From DAOUKH01 sp034421515 (lineage in GTDB: Bacteria; Chloroflexota; Dehalococcoidia; SHYB01): DNA of 64,000 nt. A model generated the notes under the pieces. It saw only the letters and a program-made list of their open reading frames with translations. It made no database searches and was not told where the DNA came from. Every line of letters begins with the position of its first letter. The stretch's first letter is position 1. A program made the translations under genes and the position numbers. This document shows, piece after piece, positions 36,029-44,997 of the stretch. The stretch lies in contig DAOUKH010000003.1 of NCBI GenBank assembly GCA_034421515.1, forward strand, positions 1 through 64,000. Reading direction: 5' to 3'.

Positions 36029-37341
36029 TGACGACGTATCACATCTGGACCATAGGCTGTCAGATGAACGTGGCCGACTCCGAACGGCTGGCGAACGCCT
36101 TCGACCGCCTCGGCTGCGAGCCGGAGCCGGTCATGGAGCGCGCCGACGTCATCGTGCTCAATAGCTGCGTGGTGCGGCAGGGCGCCGAAGACAAGGCCGC
36201 CGGCCGCCTCGGATCGCTCCGTGGCCTGAAGCGGGAGCACCCCGGCAAGCTGATCGGGCTCATGGGGTGCATGGTCGGCCCCGACACCCGCGACCTCGAA
36301 CGCCGCTTCCCCCACGTCGACTGCTTCATGCGGCCGCAGGAGTTCGGGCCCATCGTCCGGCTCGTCGAGGCCCAGGACGGGACGTGCCTCGACACCTCGG
36401 CTCCACTCATCCCCAGCGCACCGTCCGTCGCCACCTTCATCCCGATCATCCACGGCTGCGACAAGTTCTGCACCTTCTGCATCATCCCCTACCGCCGGGG
36501 ACGGGAGCGCAGCCGCCCCATCGACGAGCTCGTCCAGGAAGCCGAGATGCTGACGGCGCGCGGCGTCAAGGAAGTCACCCTCCTCGGCCAGAACGTCGAC
36601 TCTTACGGCCACGACCTCCCCGGCGCGCCCGACCTCGCCGACCTGCTCGAAGCGGTCAACGAGGTCCGCGGCCTGAAGCGCATCCGCTTCCTCACCTCGC
36701 ACCCCAACGACATGAGCGACCGCATCATCGACGCCGTCGCGGGCCTGGAGAAGGTCTGCGAGTTCATCAACCTGCCGGTGCAAGCGGGGGACGACGCCGT
36801 GCTCGAAGCGATGCGGCGCGGCTACACCCGCGAGCAGTATTTCGAGAAGGTCGACCGCATCCGCGAGGTCATGCCCGACGCGGGGCTGACCACGGACATC
36901 ATCGTCGGCTTCCCCGGTGAGACCGAGGTCCAGTTCGAGCAGACCGTCGACCTCGTCCGCCGGGTCCGGTTCGACAAGGTGCACATCGCCTCCTACTCGG
37001 TGCGGCCGGGCACGATCGCTTCCAGGAAGCAGCCCGACGACGTGCCGGCGGAGGAGAAGAAGCGCCGCAACGCCGCCCTGGAGGCGGTGCAGAACGAGAT
37101 CGGTCACGAGATCAACAAGGGCTACGTCGGGCGCGAGGAGGAGGTCCTCATCGAGGACTCCAAGGACGGCCGGTGGCATGGCCGGACTCGCTCGAACAAG
37201 CTGGTGTACGTGGACGGCGGCGAGCGCTACCACGGCGAGCTGGTCGACGTGACCATCCGCGAGGCGTCGCCGTTCTCCCTGACCGGCAGCGCGCCGCGGC
37301 GACGGAGCCTGCGCTTGGAGATGGCAGGCGCCGCAAACTAA
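36028..37341 (+). CDS. miaB: tRNA-2-methylthio-N6-dimethylallyladenosine synthase
   Basis: Radical-SAM methylthiotransferase, 437 residues, converting i6A37 to ms2i6A37 in tRNAs reading UNN codons. N-terminal UPF0004 cysteines appear in WTIGCQMNVADSERL, VLNSCVVRQ and LMGCMVGP and bind the auxiliary cluster. The radical SAM motif is CDKFCTFCIIPYRRG. The C-terminus (about residue 375 on) is the TRAM domain. ATG 36028 has no Shine-Dalgarno and overlaps a CRP-like palindrome. It is followed by nadA (46 nt). ms2i6A synthases depend on Fe-S supply, which fits the A-type carrier and ygfZ genes upstream. Confidence 0.95.
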   Translation: MTTYHIWTIGCQMNVADSERLANAFDRLGCEPEPVMERADVIVLNSCVVRQGAEDKAAGRLGSLRGLKREHPGKLIGLMGCMVGPDTRDLERRFPHVDCFMRPQEFGPIVRLVEAQDGTCLDTSAPLIPSAPSVATFIPIIHGCDKFCTFCIIPYRRGRERSRPIDELVQEAEMLTARGVKEVTLLGQNVDSYGHDLPGAPDLADLLEAVNEVRGLKRIRFLTSHPNDMSDRIIDAVAGLEKVCEFINLPVQAGDDAVLEAMRRGYTREQYFEKVDRIREVMPDAGLTTDIIVGFPGETEVQFEQTVDLVRRVRFDKVHIASYSVRPGTIASRKQPDDVPAEEKKRRNAALEAVQNEIGHEINKGYVGREEEVLIEDSKDGRWHGRTRSNKLVYVDGGERYHGELVDVTIREASPFSLTGSAPRRRSLRLEMAGAAN

Positions 37342-37386
37342 CGCAAGACAACGCGAGGCGAAGAGAAGAAAGGGGTCGGTGGCACG

Positions 37387-38577
37387 ATGACCCTCGAAGT
37401 GGTGCAGGAGAAGCTCACCGTCGGGAAGGGCTGCGACGCGGACCGCTCGCTGCAAGACCTGCTCTACCGCACGGAGCTTTCGACGAAGACCGCGTCACGG
37501 CTGCCCGGCCGGTATCTCGGCATGCCGGAAGAGGAGATGCACCGGCGCATCGCGGCGGCGCGGGCGGAGCTGGGGTCGCGCCTCGCGATCCTGGGTCACC
37601 ACTATCAGCGCGACGAGATCATCCAGTACGCCGACTTCCGCGGCGACTCGTTCAAGCTCGCCCGCAGCGCCGCGGCCCACCCCGAGGCCGACTACATCAT
37701 CTTCTGCGGCGTGCACTTCATGGCCGAGAGCGCCGACGTGCTCAGCGGCCCCCACCAGAAGGTCATCCTCCCCAACCTCTCCGCGGGCTGCTCGATGGCC
37801 GACATGGCCCCCACCGAAGACGTCTTCGCCTGCTGGGACGAGCTGCAGGCCATCGAGGGCGTCGCGGACACCGTCACGCCGGTGACCTACATGAACTCGA
37901 CGGCGGCGCTGAAGGCCTTCTGCGGCGCGAACGGCGGCGTTGTCTGCACGTCGAGCAACGCCGCCGCCGTGGTCGAGTGGGCGCTGGCGCAGTCGCCCAA
38001 GGTGCTCTTCTTCCCCGACCAGCACCTCGGCCGCAATACGGCGGTCAAGATGGGCTACTCCCCGGACGACACCGTCGTCTGGGACCCCTTCCAGCCGCTG
38101 GGGGGCAACACCGAGGACGCGCTCCGGAAGGCGACGTTCATCCTGTGGCGGGGCCACTGCTCGGTGCACAAGCGCTTCACCGTGGGGCAGATCGAAGAGG
38201 CCCGCAAGAACTTCCCGGGCGTCAGCGTCATCGTCCACCCCGAGTGCGAGTTGGAGGTAGCCCAGATCGCCGACTACATCGGCTCGACGGAGCGCATCAT
38301 CGAGACGGTCGCCGGCGCGCCCGCCGGCACCTCTTGGGCCGTCGGCACCGAGATCAACCTCGTGAACCGCCTCGCCGCCGAGCACCCCGACAAGACCATC
38401 TTCTGCCTCGACCCGGTCATCTGTCCCTGCTCGACCATGTACCGCATCCACCCCGCCTACCTAGCGTGGGTGATCGAGGCCCTCGCCGAGGGCGAGGTCG
38501 TCAACCAGGTGTCGGTCGACGAAACGGTGACGCACTGGGCCAAGGTCGCGCTGGAGCGCATGCTCGCCACCACCTAG
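37387..38577 (+). CDS. nadA: Quinolinate synthase
   Basis: Condenses iminoaspartate and dihydroxyacetone phosphate to quinolinate for de novo NAD synthesis; [4Fe-4S] enzyme, 396 residues. Landmarks are AILGHHYQRDEIIQYADFRGDS, the Cys-containing IFCGVHFMAES, LSAGCSMADM and the late CPCSTMYRIH. It lies directly upstream of nadB with a 22-nt gap. No nadC is visible in the window. Confidence 0.94.
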   Translation: MTLEVVQEKLTVGKGCDADRSLQDLLYRTELSTKTASRLPGRYLGMPEEEMHRRIAAARAELGSRLAILGHHYQRDEIIQYADFRGDSFKLARSAAAHPEADYIIFCGVHFMAESADVLSGPHQKVILPNLSAGCSMADMAPTEDVFACWDELQAIEGVADTVTPVTYMNSTAALKAFCGANGGVVCTSSNAAAVVEWALAQSPKVLFFPDQHLGRNTAVKMGYSPDDTVVWDPFQPLGGNTEDALRKATFILWRGHCSVHKRFTVGQIEEARKNFPGVSVIVHPECELEVAQIADYIGSTERIIETVAGAPAGTSWAVGTEINLVNRLAAEHPDKTIFCLDPVICPCSTMYRIHPAYLAWVIEALAEGEVVNQVSVDETVTHWAKVALERMLATT

Positions 38578-38599
38578 CAGCCCGCGAGAAACACGGCGT

Positions 38600-40147
38600 T
38601 TGAACGCGCACTACGACTTCGTCATCGTCGGCTCCGGCATCGCCGGGCTCTACACCGCGCTCCTCGCCTCGGAGTCGGCCAGCGTCCTCGTCCTCACCAA
38701 GGGCAGCGTCCAGGACTGCAACACGCAGTACGCGCAGGGCGGCATCGCGGCGCCCATCGGCCCCGGCGACACGCCCCGGCGGCACGCCGACGACACCGGC
38801 CGCGCCGGGGCCGGCCTCTGCGACCCAGCCAACGTCGAGATCCTGACCCGCGACGCCCCCGACCGCATCGCCGACCTGATCCGGCTCGGCGTGCCGTTCG
38901 ACTCGATGGAGGGCGAGATCGTGCTGGCGCGGGAGGGGGCGCACTCGGTGCCCCGCGTCCTGCACGCCGGCGGCGACGCGACCGGCAGACACATCGAGAC
39001 GACGCTGCTCGACGCGGCGCGGAGCCGGGGCATCCCCATCCGCGAGTTCGCGCTGGCGTGCGACGCCGTGATCGAAGACGGCGCGGTGCGCGGCGTAGAC
39101 GTGCTCGACCTCGCGACCGGCGCGTGGGAGCGGATCGGCTGCGGCCACCTCGTGCTCGCCACCGGCGGCGCGGGCCGCCTCTACCGCATCACCACGAACT
39201 CCAGCGTGGTGACCGGCGACGGCGTCGCCCTGGGATTCCGGGCCGGCGCCGAGGTGATGGACATGGAGTTCTTCCAGTTCCATCCCACCGCCCTACGGCT
39301 GCCCGATGCTCCACCGTTCCTGACCTCAGAGGCGGTGCGCGGCGAGGGCGGCGTCTTGCTGAACGCTCGCGAACAGCGGTTCATGGAGCGCTACGCCGGC
39401 GACGGCGAGCTGGCGGCGCGGGACATCGTCGCGCGCGCCATCGTGGCCGAGATGCGGGCGACCGGCGCCGACAACGTCCTGCTCGACGTGCGGCACCTCG
39501 ACCCGGGTACGGTCACCTCCCGGTTCCCCTCGATCTACCAGTTCTGCCTTCAGTACGGCCTCGACATCACCAAGGAGCCCATTCCCGTGGCCCCGGCGGC
39601 CCATTACATGATGGGCGGCCTGCGGGTGACGCCGGACGGACGGACCAACGTCCCCGGCCTCCTCGCGGCGGGAGAGACCGCGTGCACCGGCGCGCACGGC
39701 GCAAACCGGCTCGCCAGCAACTCGCTCCTGGAAACGCTGGTCTTCGCCCGGCGCATGGTCGACGAGGCCCAAGGGACGGCGACAACGCCCGTCGAAGAGC
39801 CGCCCGTCCGCCGCGAAGAGCGGCGCGTCCTGCCCGCCCGCGAGGTCGACCCGCGCGCCTATCCCGCCGCAAGCCTGGAGACGCTACAGAACTTGATGTG
39901 GGACAACGTCGGCATCGAACGCGACGCGGATGGGCTCGCCCTCGCGGCGAACACGCTGACCGCCTGGGAAACGTCGCTCCCCGAGCCGGCCGACCGCGCC
40001 GGCTACGACCTCCGCAACGCCGTCGTCACCGCCCGCCTCATCGCCGAATCGGCCCTGGCCCGCGAGGAGAGCCGCGGCGCCCACACCCGCACCGACTTTC
40101 CCCACACCTCCCGCGCCTGGGAGCGCCGCCTCGTCTACACGGGCTAG
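38600..40147 (+). CDS. nadB: L-aspartate oxidase
   Basis: FAD enzyme oxidising L-aspartate to iminoaspartate, the substrate of NadA; 515 residues, TTG start at 38600. The FAD-binding motif VIVGSGIAGLYTALLASES is at the start. The fumarate-reductase-like active-site landmarks are FDSMEGEIVLAREGAHS and EFFQFHPTAL, and AHYMMGGLRVTPDGRT lies later. The C-terminus is the helical domain of succinate-dehydrogenase-type flavoproteins. It forms the NAD operon with nadA. Confidence 0.94.
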   Translation: MNAHYDFVIVGSGIAGLYTALLASESASVLVLTKGSVQDCNTQYAQGGIAAPIGPGDTPRRHADDTGRAGAGLCDPANVEILTRDAPDRIADLIRLGVPFDSMEGEIVLAREGAHSVPRVLHAGGDATGRHIETTLLDAARSRGIPIREFALACDAVIEDGAVRGVDVLDLATGAWERIGCGHLVLATGGAGRLYRITTNSSVVTGDGVALGFRAGAEVMDMEFFQFHPTALRLPDAPPFLTSEAVRGEGGVLLNAREQRFMERYAGDGELAARDIVARAIVAEMRATGADNVLLDVRHLDPGTVTSRFPSIYQFCLQYGLDITKEPIPVAPAAHYMMGGLRVTPDGRTNVPGLLAAGETACTGAHGANRLASNSLLETLVFARRMVDEAQGTATTPVEEPPVRREERRVLPAREVDPRAYPAASLETLQNLMWDNVGIERDADGLALAANTLTAWETSLPEPADRAGYDLRNAVVTARLIAESALAREESRGAHTRTDFPHTSRAWERRLVYTG

Positions 40148-40152
40148 CGGCG

Positions 40153-40395
40153 CTACTCCGCCGCGACGATTTGCGTGTTGTGGCGCACCACGACCTGCGG
40201 GTCGCCGTCCTGGTCGTAGACTGGGTTTCCCGCATCGTCCAGGACGCGGAAGATCCTCGCCACCGTGGTCTTCACGCGGACCGAGCCGCCGTCGAGGAAC
40301 TTGTACTCGTTCCAGTCCTCTCGGACGATCTCGAAGTCCTCTTCCCTGGCGTTGACCTCTCTATCGCCGACGCGGATCTTCTTCATGGGCTTCAC
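40153..40395 (-). CDS. Small conserved-type protein, function unknown
   Basis: A protein of 80 residues from GTG 40395 (MKPMKKIRVGDREV), 77 if the ATG at 40386 is used. GGGAGAG upstream favours the GTG. It is charged and mostly beta-like (SVRVKTTVARIFRVLDDAG, GDPQVVVRHNTQIV) with no membrane segment and no cysteines. No family recognised. Same strand as, and 41 nt after, the two-domain EthD-like gene, in a three-gene unit with an acyl-CoA dehydrogenase. Confidence 0.7.
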   Translation of the reverse strand: MKPMKKIRVGDREVNAREEDFEIVREDWNEYKFLDGGSVRVKTTVARIFRVLDDAGNPVYDQDGDPQVVVRHNTQIVAAE

Positions 40396-40436
40396 TGGAC
40401 TCTCCCTGTTATTGGTGTGGTCCGCGCGGGAACGGT

Positions 40437-41084
40437 CTATTTCAGGCGGGCGTAGTGTCCGAGGTGGCGGAGCTTGAGCGCCTCCGGCGGCGGCGACATC
40501 TTGGCGTTGGCCCTGGAGATGCGGTCGGCTTCGTCGGGGTCGTGCTCCGACTCGTAGACGGCGAGGAAGCGGCCATACTGCTCCACCGGCTCGCATATCT
40601 CGTAGCGGGTCGCGGTGTGGTAGGCGCCGCTCGCCAGGAACTCCGAGATGTGCGTGGTGTTGTACCACTGGTTGAAATCGTCGACCGTCGCCTCGTCGTT
40701 GTAGTCGACGTTGACCAGGAGCACGCTCTTGGTCGGCTTGCCGCCGTGCGGCGAGGCGTGGAGCAAGCGGAAGGTGCCCATCAACGCGACATCCGACGCC
40801 GGCCGCGGGGCGTTGGGATCGGCGCTCGCGGCTAGGGCAGTCCGCAGGTCGCCCCACGCGCCCTCGACGTCCTCGCGGGGGCACTCATACAGGGCCATGT
40901 GCGTCGCGTCCGACGGAGCACGGCCGCCGGTGCGCTCGAACCGAACGCCGGCCGTGAAGATGCCGGGATCGAGCACCTCCGGCATGTGCACGTCGATGTA
41001 CCACGCGCCCCACGCCGCGGCGTCCTCGCCATCGGCCGCGGAGTTCATCACCACGAAGGCTCCCTTGTGCTCACGTCCGTCCAT
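40437..41084 (-). CDS. Protein with two EthD-like (dimeric alpha/beta barrel) repeats
   Basis: 215 residues in two similar halves. Residues about 9-105 contain AAWGAWYIDVHMPEVLDPG and 118-215 contain DFNQWYNTTHISEFLASG, both of the form W-Y-(N/D)-x-x-H-(M/I), the signature of EthD-like ferredoxin-fold proteins. Members act in degradation of ethers, aromatics or as structural heme-type stress proteins. GAAGGAGA upstream of ATG 41084. The gene is 24 nt after the acyl-CoA dehydrogenase gene and probably co-transcribed with it. Confidence 0.75.
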   Translation of the reverse strand: MDGREHKGAFVVMNSAADGEDAAAWGAWYIDVHMPEVLDPGIFTAGVRFERTGGRAPSDATHMALYECPREDVEGAWGDLRTALAASADPNAPRPASDVALMGTFRLLHASPHGGKPTKSVLLVNVDYNDEATVDDFNQWYNTTHISEFLASGAYHTATRYEICEPVEQYGRFLAVYESEHDPDEADRISRANAKMSPPPEALKLRHLGHYARLK

Positions 41085-41108
41085 GCCGTCTCCTTCTGTC
41101 TCTTCTGC

Positions 41109-42290
41109 CTAGCCGCGCGGCAGTCCAAGCCCGCGCGTCGCCACGATGTTGCGCTGCACCTCGGACGTTCCGCCGCGGAGGGTGAACGAGAGGTCGTTGA
41201 CGTACTCCGCGGTGGGCCAGCCATCCAGGATGGCGTACTCCGACCCCCGGTGCACCTGCCCGGCAAGCCCCATGATGCGCATCCCCACCTGCGAGATGCG
41301 CTGCGCGATCTCCGTGCCGATGAGCTTGGAGGCCGACGCCTCCTGGTTCGGTATCTTTCCCTGCGACTGCATGAAGCCGACGCGATAGGCGAGCATCCTG
41401 CCCGCGTGGTTGGCGATGGCGACGTCGGCGAGCGCGTTCTTGAGCGCGGCGGGCAGCGCCGAGCCCCCGTTCGCGGCCATCTCGCCGGCGATCTCGACCA
41501 GCTCGTCGATGGAGCGCTGCCCTGAGGCGAACTTGGCGATCCCCGAACGCTCGAAGTCGAGCGTCGTCGCCGCCACGTACCAGCCGCGGTTCTCCTCGCC
41601 GATCATCATGTGTTTGGGCACGCGCACGTCGTCGAAGAAGACCTGGTTGAAGTAGTGCACGCCGAGGGGGTTGAGGATCGGGCGCACCGTGATGCCGGGC
41701 AGGTCCATGGGGATGAGGAAGACTGAGATGCCGCGGTGCTTCGGCGCTTCAGGGTCGGTGCGGGTGAGGAGGATGCAGCGGTTTGACCGGTGGGCGCCGC
41801 TCGTCCAGATCTTCGAGCCGTTGACCACGTAGTCGTCGCCGTCGGCCACGGCGGCGCACTGCAGCGAGGCCAGGTCCGACCCCGACCCCGGCTCGCTGAA
41901 CCCCTGACAGTAGATGTGCTCGCCCGCCCGGATCGGCGGCAGGATCTCCTGCCGCTGCGCCTCCGTGCCGTGGACCATCACCGTCGGCGCGACGAGGTTG
42001 ACCCCGGTGGAGAGGTCGCGCTGCGGCGCGCGGTAGTACGACTGCTCCTCGTTGTAGACCATCTGGTCGAGGACGGAGAGGCCCCTGCCGCCGTACTCCG
42101 GGGGCCAGGCCATCGTCAGCCAGCCCCGCTCGACGAGGCGCGCGGTGAAGTCGCGGATCAGGCCCCAGTACTCGTCCTCGAAGTAGGAATCGGGATAGAC
42201 GCCGCGCCACCCGTCGGGCAGGGCCTCGCGGAGGAAGCTCCGCACCTCGAGGCGGAAGTCCTCCTGCTCCTGGGTAAAGCGAAACTCCAT
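41109..42290 (-). CDS. Acyl-CoA dehydrogenase family protein
   Basis: FAD-dependent acyl-CoA dehydrogenase, 393 residues from ATG 42290 (GGAG 10 nt upstream). GFSEPGSGSDLASLQCAAV and VVNGSKIWTSGAH are close to the 9596-10774 enzyme, and WRGVYPDSYFEDEYWG in the N-terminus fits the same clade. The substrate is unknown. It heads a three-gene unit with the EthD-like protein and the small protein. Confidence 0.91.
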   Translation of the reverse strand: MEFRFTQEQEDFRLEVRSFLREALPDGWRGVYPDSYFEDEYWGLIRDFTARLVERGWLTMAWPPEYGGRGLSVLDQMVYNEEQSYYRAPQRDLSTGVNLVAPTVMVHGTEAQRQEILPPIRAGEHIYCQGFSEPGSGSDLASLQCAAVADGDDYVVNGSKIWTSGAHRSNRCILLTRTDPEAPKHRGISVFLIPMDLPGITVRPILNPLGVHYFNQVFFDDVRVPKHMMIGEENRGWYVAATTLDFERSGIAKFASGQRSIDELVEIAGEMAANGGSALPAALKNALADVAIANHAGRMLAYRVGFMQSQGKIPNQEASASKLIGTEIAQRISQVGMRIMGLAGQVHRGSEYAILDGWPTAEYVNDLSFTLRGGTSEVQRNIVATRGLGLPRG

Positions 42291-42585
42291 GCACGGCTCC
42301 AACGCTCGGGACGGCCCGATTCTAGGCGCGGCGGCGAAAGGCGTAAAGCGGCGGGGGGGACGGGCTGTCGCTGTTGCGGTACGGACGACGCCCTACTCTG
42401 GGGCATGTGTGCAAATTGCAAGTACTACTTTCAATTTGCACGCCGTATGCAGTCGAGGGACGACGGCGCGGCGACAGCGGAGGGCTGCCGCCGACCTTGA
42501 CGTCGTGTGTTAGGGTCCTGGACCGTTCGGCGCCCTCCGCCGAACAACCAGGACAAGGGCAACGGATCAGAAAGGAGCACCACAC
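42291..42585. other. Gap without a gene, divergent control region
   Basis: 295 nt between the divergent acyl-CoA dehydrogenase and the 79-residue gene. It holds a long imperfect palindrome (42409-42441, separate entry); I see no open frame with a ribosome-binding site. AT content rises visibly from about 42400 onward. Confidence 0.5.
42409..42441. repeat. 33-bp near-perfect palindrome
   Basis: Outer arms GTGCAAATTG and CAATTTGCAC (10 bp, perfect) surround an inner AAGTA-C-TACTT, with one mismatched base pair between. No T-run follows on either strand, so it is more likely an operator or cruciform than a terminator. It lies between divergent genes at the edge of the AT-richer block. Confidence 0.55.
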
Positions 42586-42825
42586 ATGGCAGCTGGAGAA
42601 TACGTGATCGCCCCGGGAGTGAAGGTCATTCTTGACGAAACGACGTATGGATGCCACAGCTACTGGGGATTCGGGTATGAGGATGAAGGGTATGTCTCGT
42701 TCCGCGTCCAGAGCGATGATGACGGGTGTGCCGATTTTGTGGGCGATGTAACGGCGTGGCTGCGAGAGAGGCAGGAGGCGTTCCTAGCCGAGTGGCGGAC
42801 GTCTTTCCTCGAATCCATGGACTAG
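42586..42825 (+). CDS. Small protein of unknown function
   Basis: 79 residues after a strong GAAAGGAG ribosome-binding site 8 nt before the ATG. Acidic and aromatic (CHSYWGFGYEDEGYVSF), with the C-terminal WLRERQEAFLAEWRTSFLE probably helical. Two Cys are present, no membrane segment. No family recognised. It starts a same-strand series with the zinc-ribbon and AIPR genes (34-nt gap to the zinc ribbon). Confidence 0.65.
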   Translation: MAAGEYVIAPGVKVILDETTYGCHSYWGFGYEDEGYVSFRVQSDDDGCADFVGDVTAWLRERQEAFLAEWRTSFLESMD

Positions 42826-42859
42826 GGCCAAAGGCGCCGGAGCCGTAAAGGAGCATCGC

Positions 42860-43018
42860 ATGGGCGGAGTCCTGAGGATTCCCTTCTACTACTGCAACGA
42901 TTGCGTCGATGAGCGGCAGGTTGATGTCGAGCTATCGGAGAAGGACGAAGTGTGTCCCCGATGCGGCGAAGAGCTCGACTGGAATGACATCTACGGCCCT
43001 CCTGCGCTAAACCCTTAG
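42860..43018 (+). CDS. Small zinc-ribbon protein
   Basis: 52 residues. Two CxxC knuckles (YYCNDCVDE near residue 12-15 and EVCPRCGEEL near 38-41) form a zinc ribbon. AAAGGAG sits 7 nt before the ATG at 42860. Zinc ribbons of this size often regulate or tether nucleic-acid enzymes. It lies between the 79-residue gene and the AIPR gene; a role with either is inference. Confidence 0.65.
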   Translation: MGGVLRIPFYYCNDCVDERQVDVELSEKDEVCPRCGEELDWNDIYGPPALNP

Positions 43019-43103
43019 CTGCAGGCCACGCGTTGACACGGCGCTGTGGACCTCCTCTAGAAGCTGCGCTAGACTGCCCCGATACCGAATCGAGGGCAGA
43101 CAT

Positions 43104-44942
43104 ATGGCGCCACGCAAGGCCGACTCGAAAGCATACAGACAAAGGATCCGGCCATTCCTCAAGGAGTGGGAGGAACGCGGCTTCTCTAAAGAATGGCAGC
43201 AGTTCCGAAATTGGTCGGTAGAGCAGGTCTTGTGGGACCAGGAACTGTCTCCGGCAGAAATCGAAGACGCTACTCAAATTGACGGGTCGGACGACAAGGG
43301 CATCGACGCCTGGTACTTCGATGAGGATGCTGATCCACCGCGCCTTATTCTGATCCAAGCCAAAGATCAGGAGATTGGAACACGTGACTTCCCTACGCTT
43401 CTATCCGGCTTCCGGGACGTGGTCAGTGGACTAGCGAGTGGAAACGCTGCTCTACAAGAAAAGGCTGCCGCATTTCGTTTACAACCGCCCAAGTTCTTCA
43501 ACCTCGAATTATATCTTACAACCTCGACCATCGCGCAGGAGGGCTACCGGCCAAAGGAAGACGGAAGTCCTGTACGTACCGAATCGGAATTTCTCAAGGT
43601 CCTTGACAACAGCTTCGCCAAAGTCTCCTATTATGTCAGAGACATTAAGTATCTTTACGATAAGTTGCAAGTATACAACAACGCACGGATTGGATATACC
43701 TTCCATGTCGACAAAGACGCCTTCTTCGCGTTTGAAGCAGCCAATCACAAAACTGTTTGCGCTGCTATTGCTGGCGAAGAATTAGCGGAGTTGTTTTTAA
43801 ATCATCGGGAGAATCTCTTCCGGGAAAACCCTCGCTACCATCTCCGTTCCGTCACGAACGAAAGGATCAAGGGAGCCCTTCGCGAATCCCAGCCTGACTT
43901 CTTTTTATACAATAATGGGCTCACTTGCGTCGCACGAACAATCAATTTGCCAGATGGCAGTGAAGGAGACAAGGTGCGGATTGAGGTTGAGGATTTTCAA
44001 ATAGTCAATGGTTGCCAAACTGTAGCATCAATATGGTCAGTATTCAAGGACAAGACGGCAAACATCAGTAAGGTCAGAGTCTTGGCAAAAATTGTCGAAA
44101 ATTCTACAGCTGGTTCGGATGCAGATGGAATGTCTATGTTGATTGCCGAACGGTCAAACACTCAAAATGCATTGAAGGCCTTCGATTGGAAGGCAAATGA
44201 CAAGCGACAGCAGCGTTGGCACGCACTGCTCCAGAGAATGGACCCTCCCTGGTTTTATGAAATCAAGCGGGGTACTTGGGCAGCCCTTCCAGCATCAGAC
44301 AAGGCACATTATCGCTCGGGCAAGACTACTCAAAAGGTTAGCATGAAGGAGTTGGGGCAAGCAGGCTATGCGTTCTTGGGTTATCCAGGTTCCGCGGCGG
44401 ACAAGCCTCGCAACATCTTCAAAAGTGATCGTGGCGATCCGGAGGACAATCGCGATAACTTATACGACACGATATTCCATGAAGGACTTTCTGGATCGCA
44501 ATTGTTGTTGCCTCATCTGGTCTTCTTGGAAGCCGACGAAATAGCGAAAAGGAAACCGACTCTCAAGCTTTCAGATGCCAAAGATGACGTATTCCCAAGC
44601 AAGTCACTTCGTTTCCCGGCCGTGGCCATAGTTGGGCATATGCTATCCGCGCTCGCGGAGCAGAAGCAGGGCTATCTTTCTCCCGCGCACTCCGACGAGT
44701 TGCTTCGCAATAGGACTTGGCTTCCAGAGTTCGCAAAGACAGCGTTTGACGTGCTGGAGCCTAAACTGGCTGAGGTGTCCCGAGCACCAGGTTCGGGTGG
44801 CCCTAGGCGCATCGTCAGGGGCGACAATTGGATGGGCGATGCTCCCGCGAATGCACTCAATCAGATTCGTGCTCAGCTCAGGACTGAACAGCGTCTCGGT
44901 GCTAGTGGCGAGGGAACCCTTTCCGGGTCACTGCCCTTCTAG
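43104..44942 (+). CDS. AIPR family protein (abortive infection-type, nuclease-like N-terminus)
   Basis: 612 residues. The C-terminal two-thirds match the AIPR family found in abortive-infection phage resistance: YNNGLTCVA (about 269-277), EDFQIVNGCQTVASI (296-310) and AERSNTQNALKAFDWKA. The N-terminal domain shows DDKGIDAWYF then LILIQAKDQ, that is Asp68 and Gln85-x-Lys87 as in the PD-(D/E)xK nuclease core. The gene is visibly AT-richer than its neighbours, with codons such as TTA, AAT and ATA common, which suggests recent transfer. No methylase or restriction partner is adjacent. It may act as a phage-induced nuclease (inference). Confidence 0.85.
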   Translation: MAPRKADSKAYRQRIRPFLKEWEERGFSKEWQQFRNWSVEQVLWDQELSPAEIEDATQIDGSDDKGIDAWYFDEDADPPRLILIQAKDQEIGTRDFPTLLSGFRDVVSGLASGNAALQEKAAAFRLQPPKFFNLELYLTTSTIAQEGYRPKEDGSPVRTESEFLKVLDNSFAKVSYYVRDIKYLYDKLQVYNNARIGYTFHVDKDAFFAFEAANHKTVCAAIAGEELAELFLNHRENLFRENPRYHLRSVTNERIKGALRESQPDFFLYNNGLTCVARTINLPDGSEGDKVRIEVEDFQIVNGCQTVASIWSVFKDKTANISKVRVLAKIVENSTAGSDADGMSMLIAERSNTQNALKAFDWKANDKRQQRWHALLQRMDPPWFYEIKRGTWAALPASDKAHYRSGKTTQKVSMKELGQAGYAFLGYPGSAADKPRNIFKSDRGDPEDNRDNLYDTIFHEGLSGSQLLLPHLVFLEADEIAKRKPTLKLSDAKDDVFPSKSLRFPAVAIVGHMLSALAEQKQGYLSPAHSDELLRNRTWLPEFAKTAFDVLEPKLAEVSRAPGSGGPRRIVRGDNWMGDAPANALNQIRAQLRTEQRLGASGEGTLSGSLPF

Positions 44943-44997
44943 CCCCTAGCCCTCCTGCGAGACTGCTACACCCTACCGCCATCCCCGTCCAGGGTGC

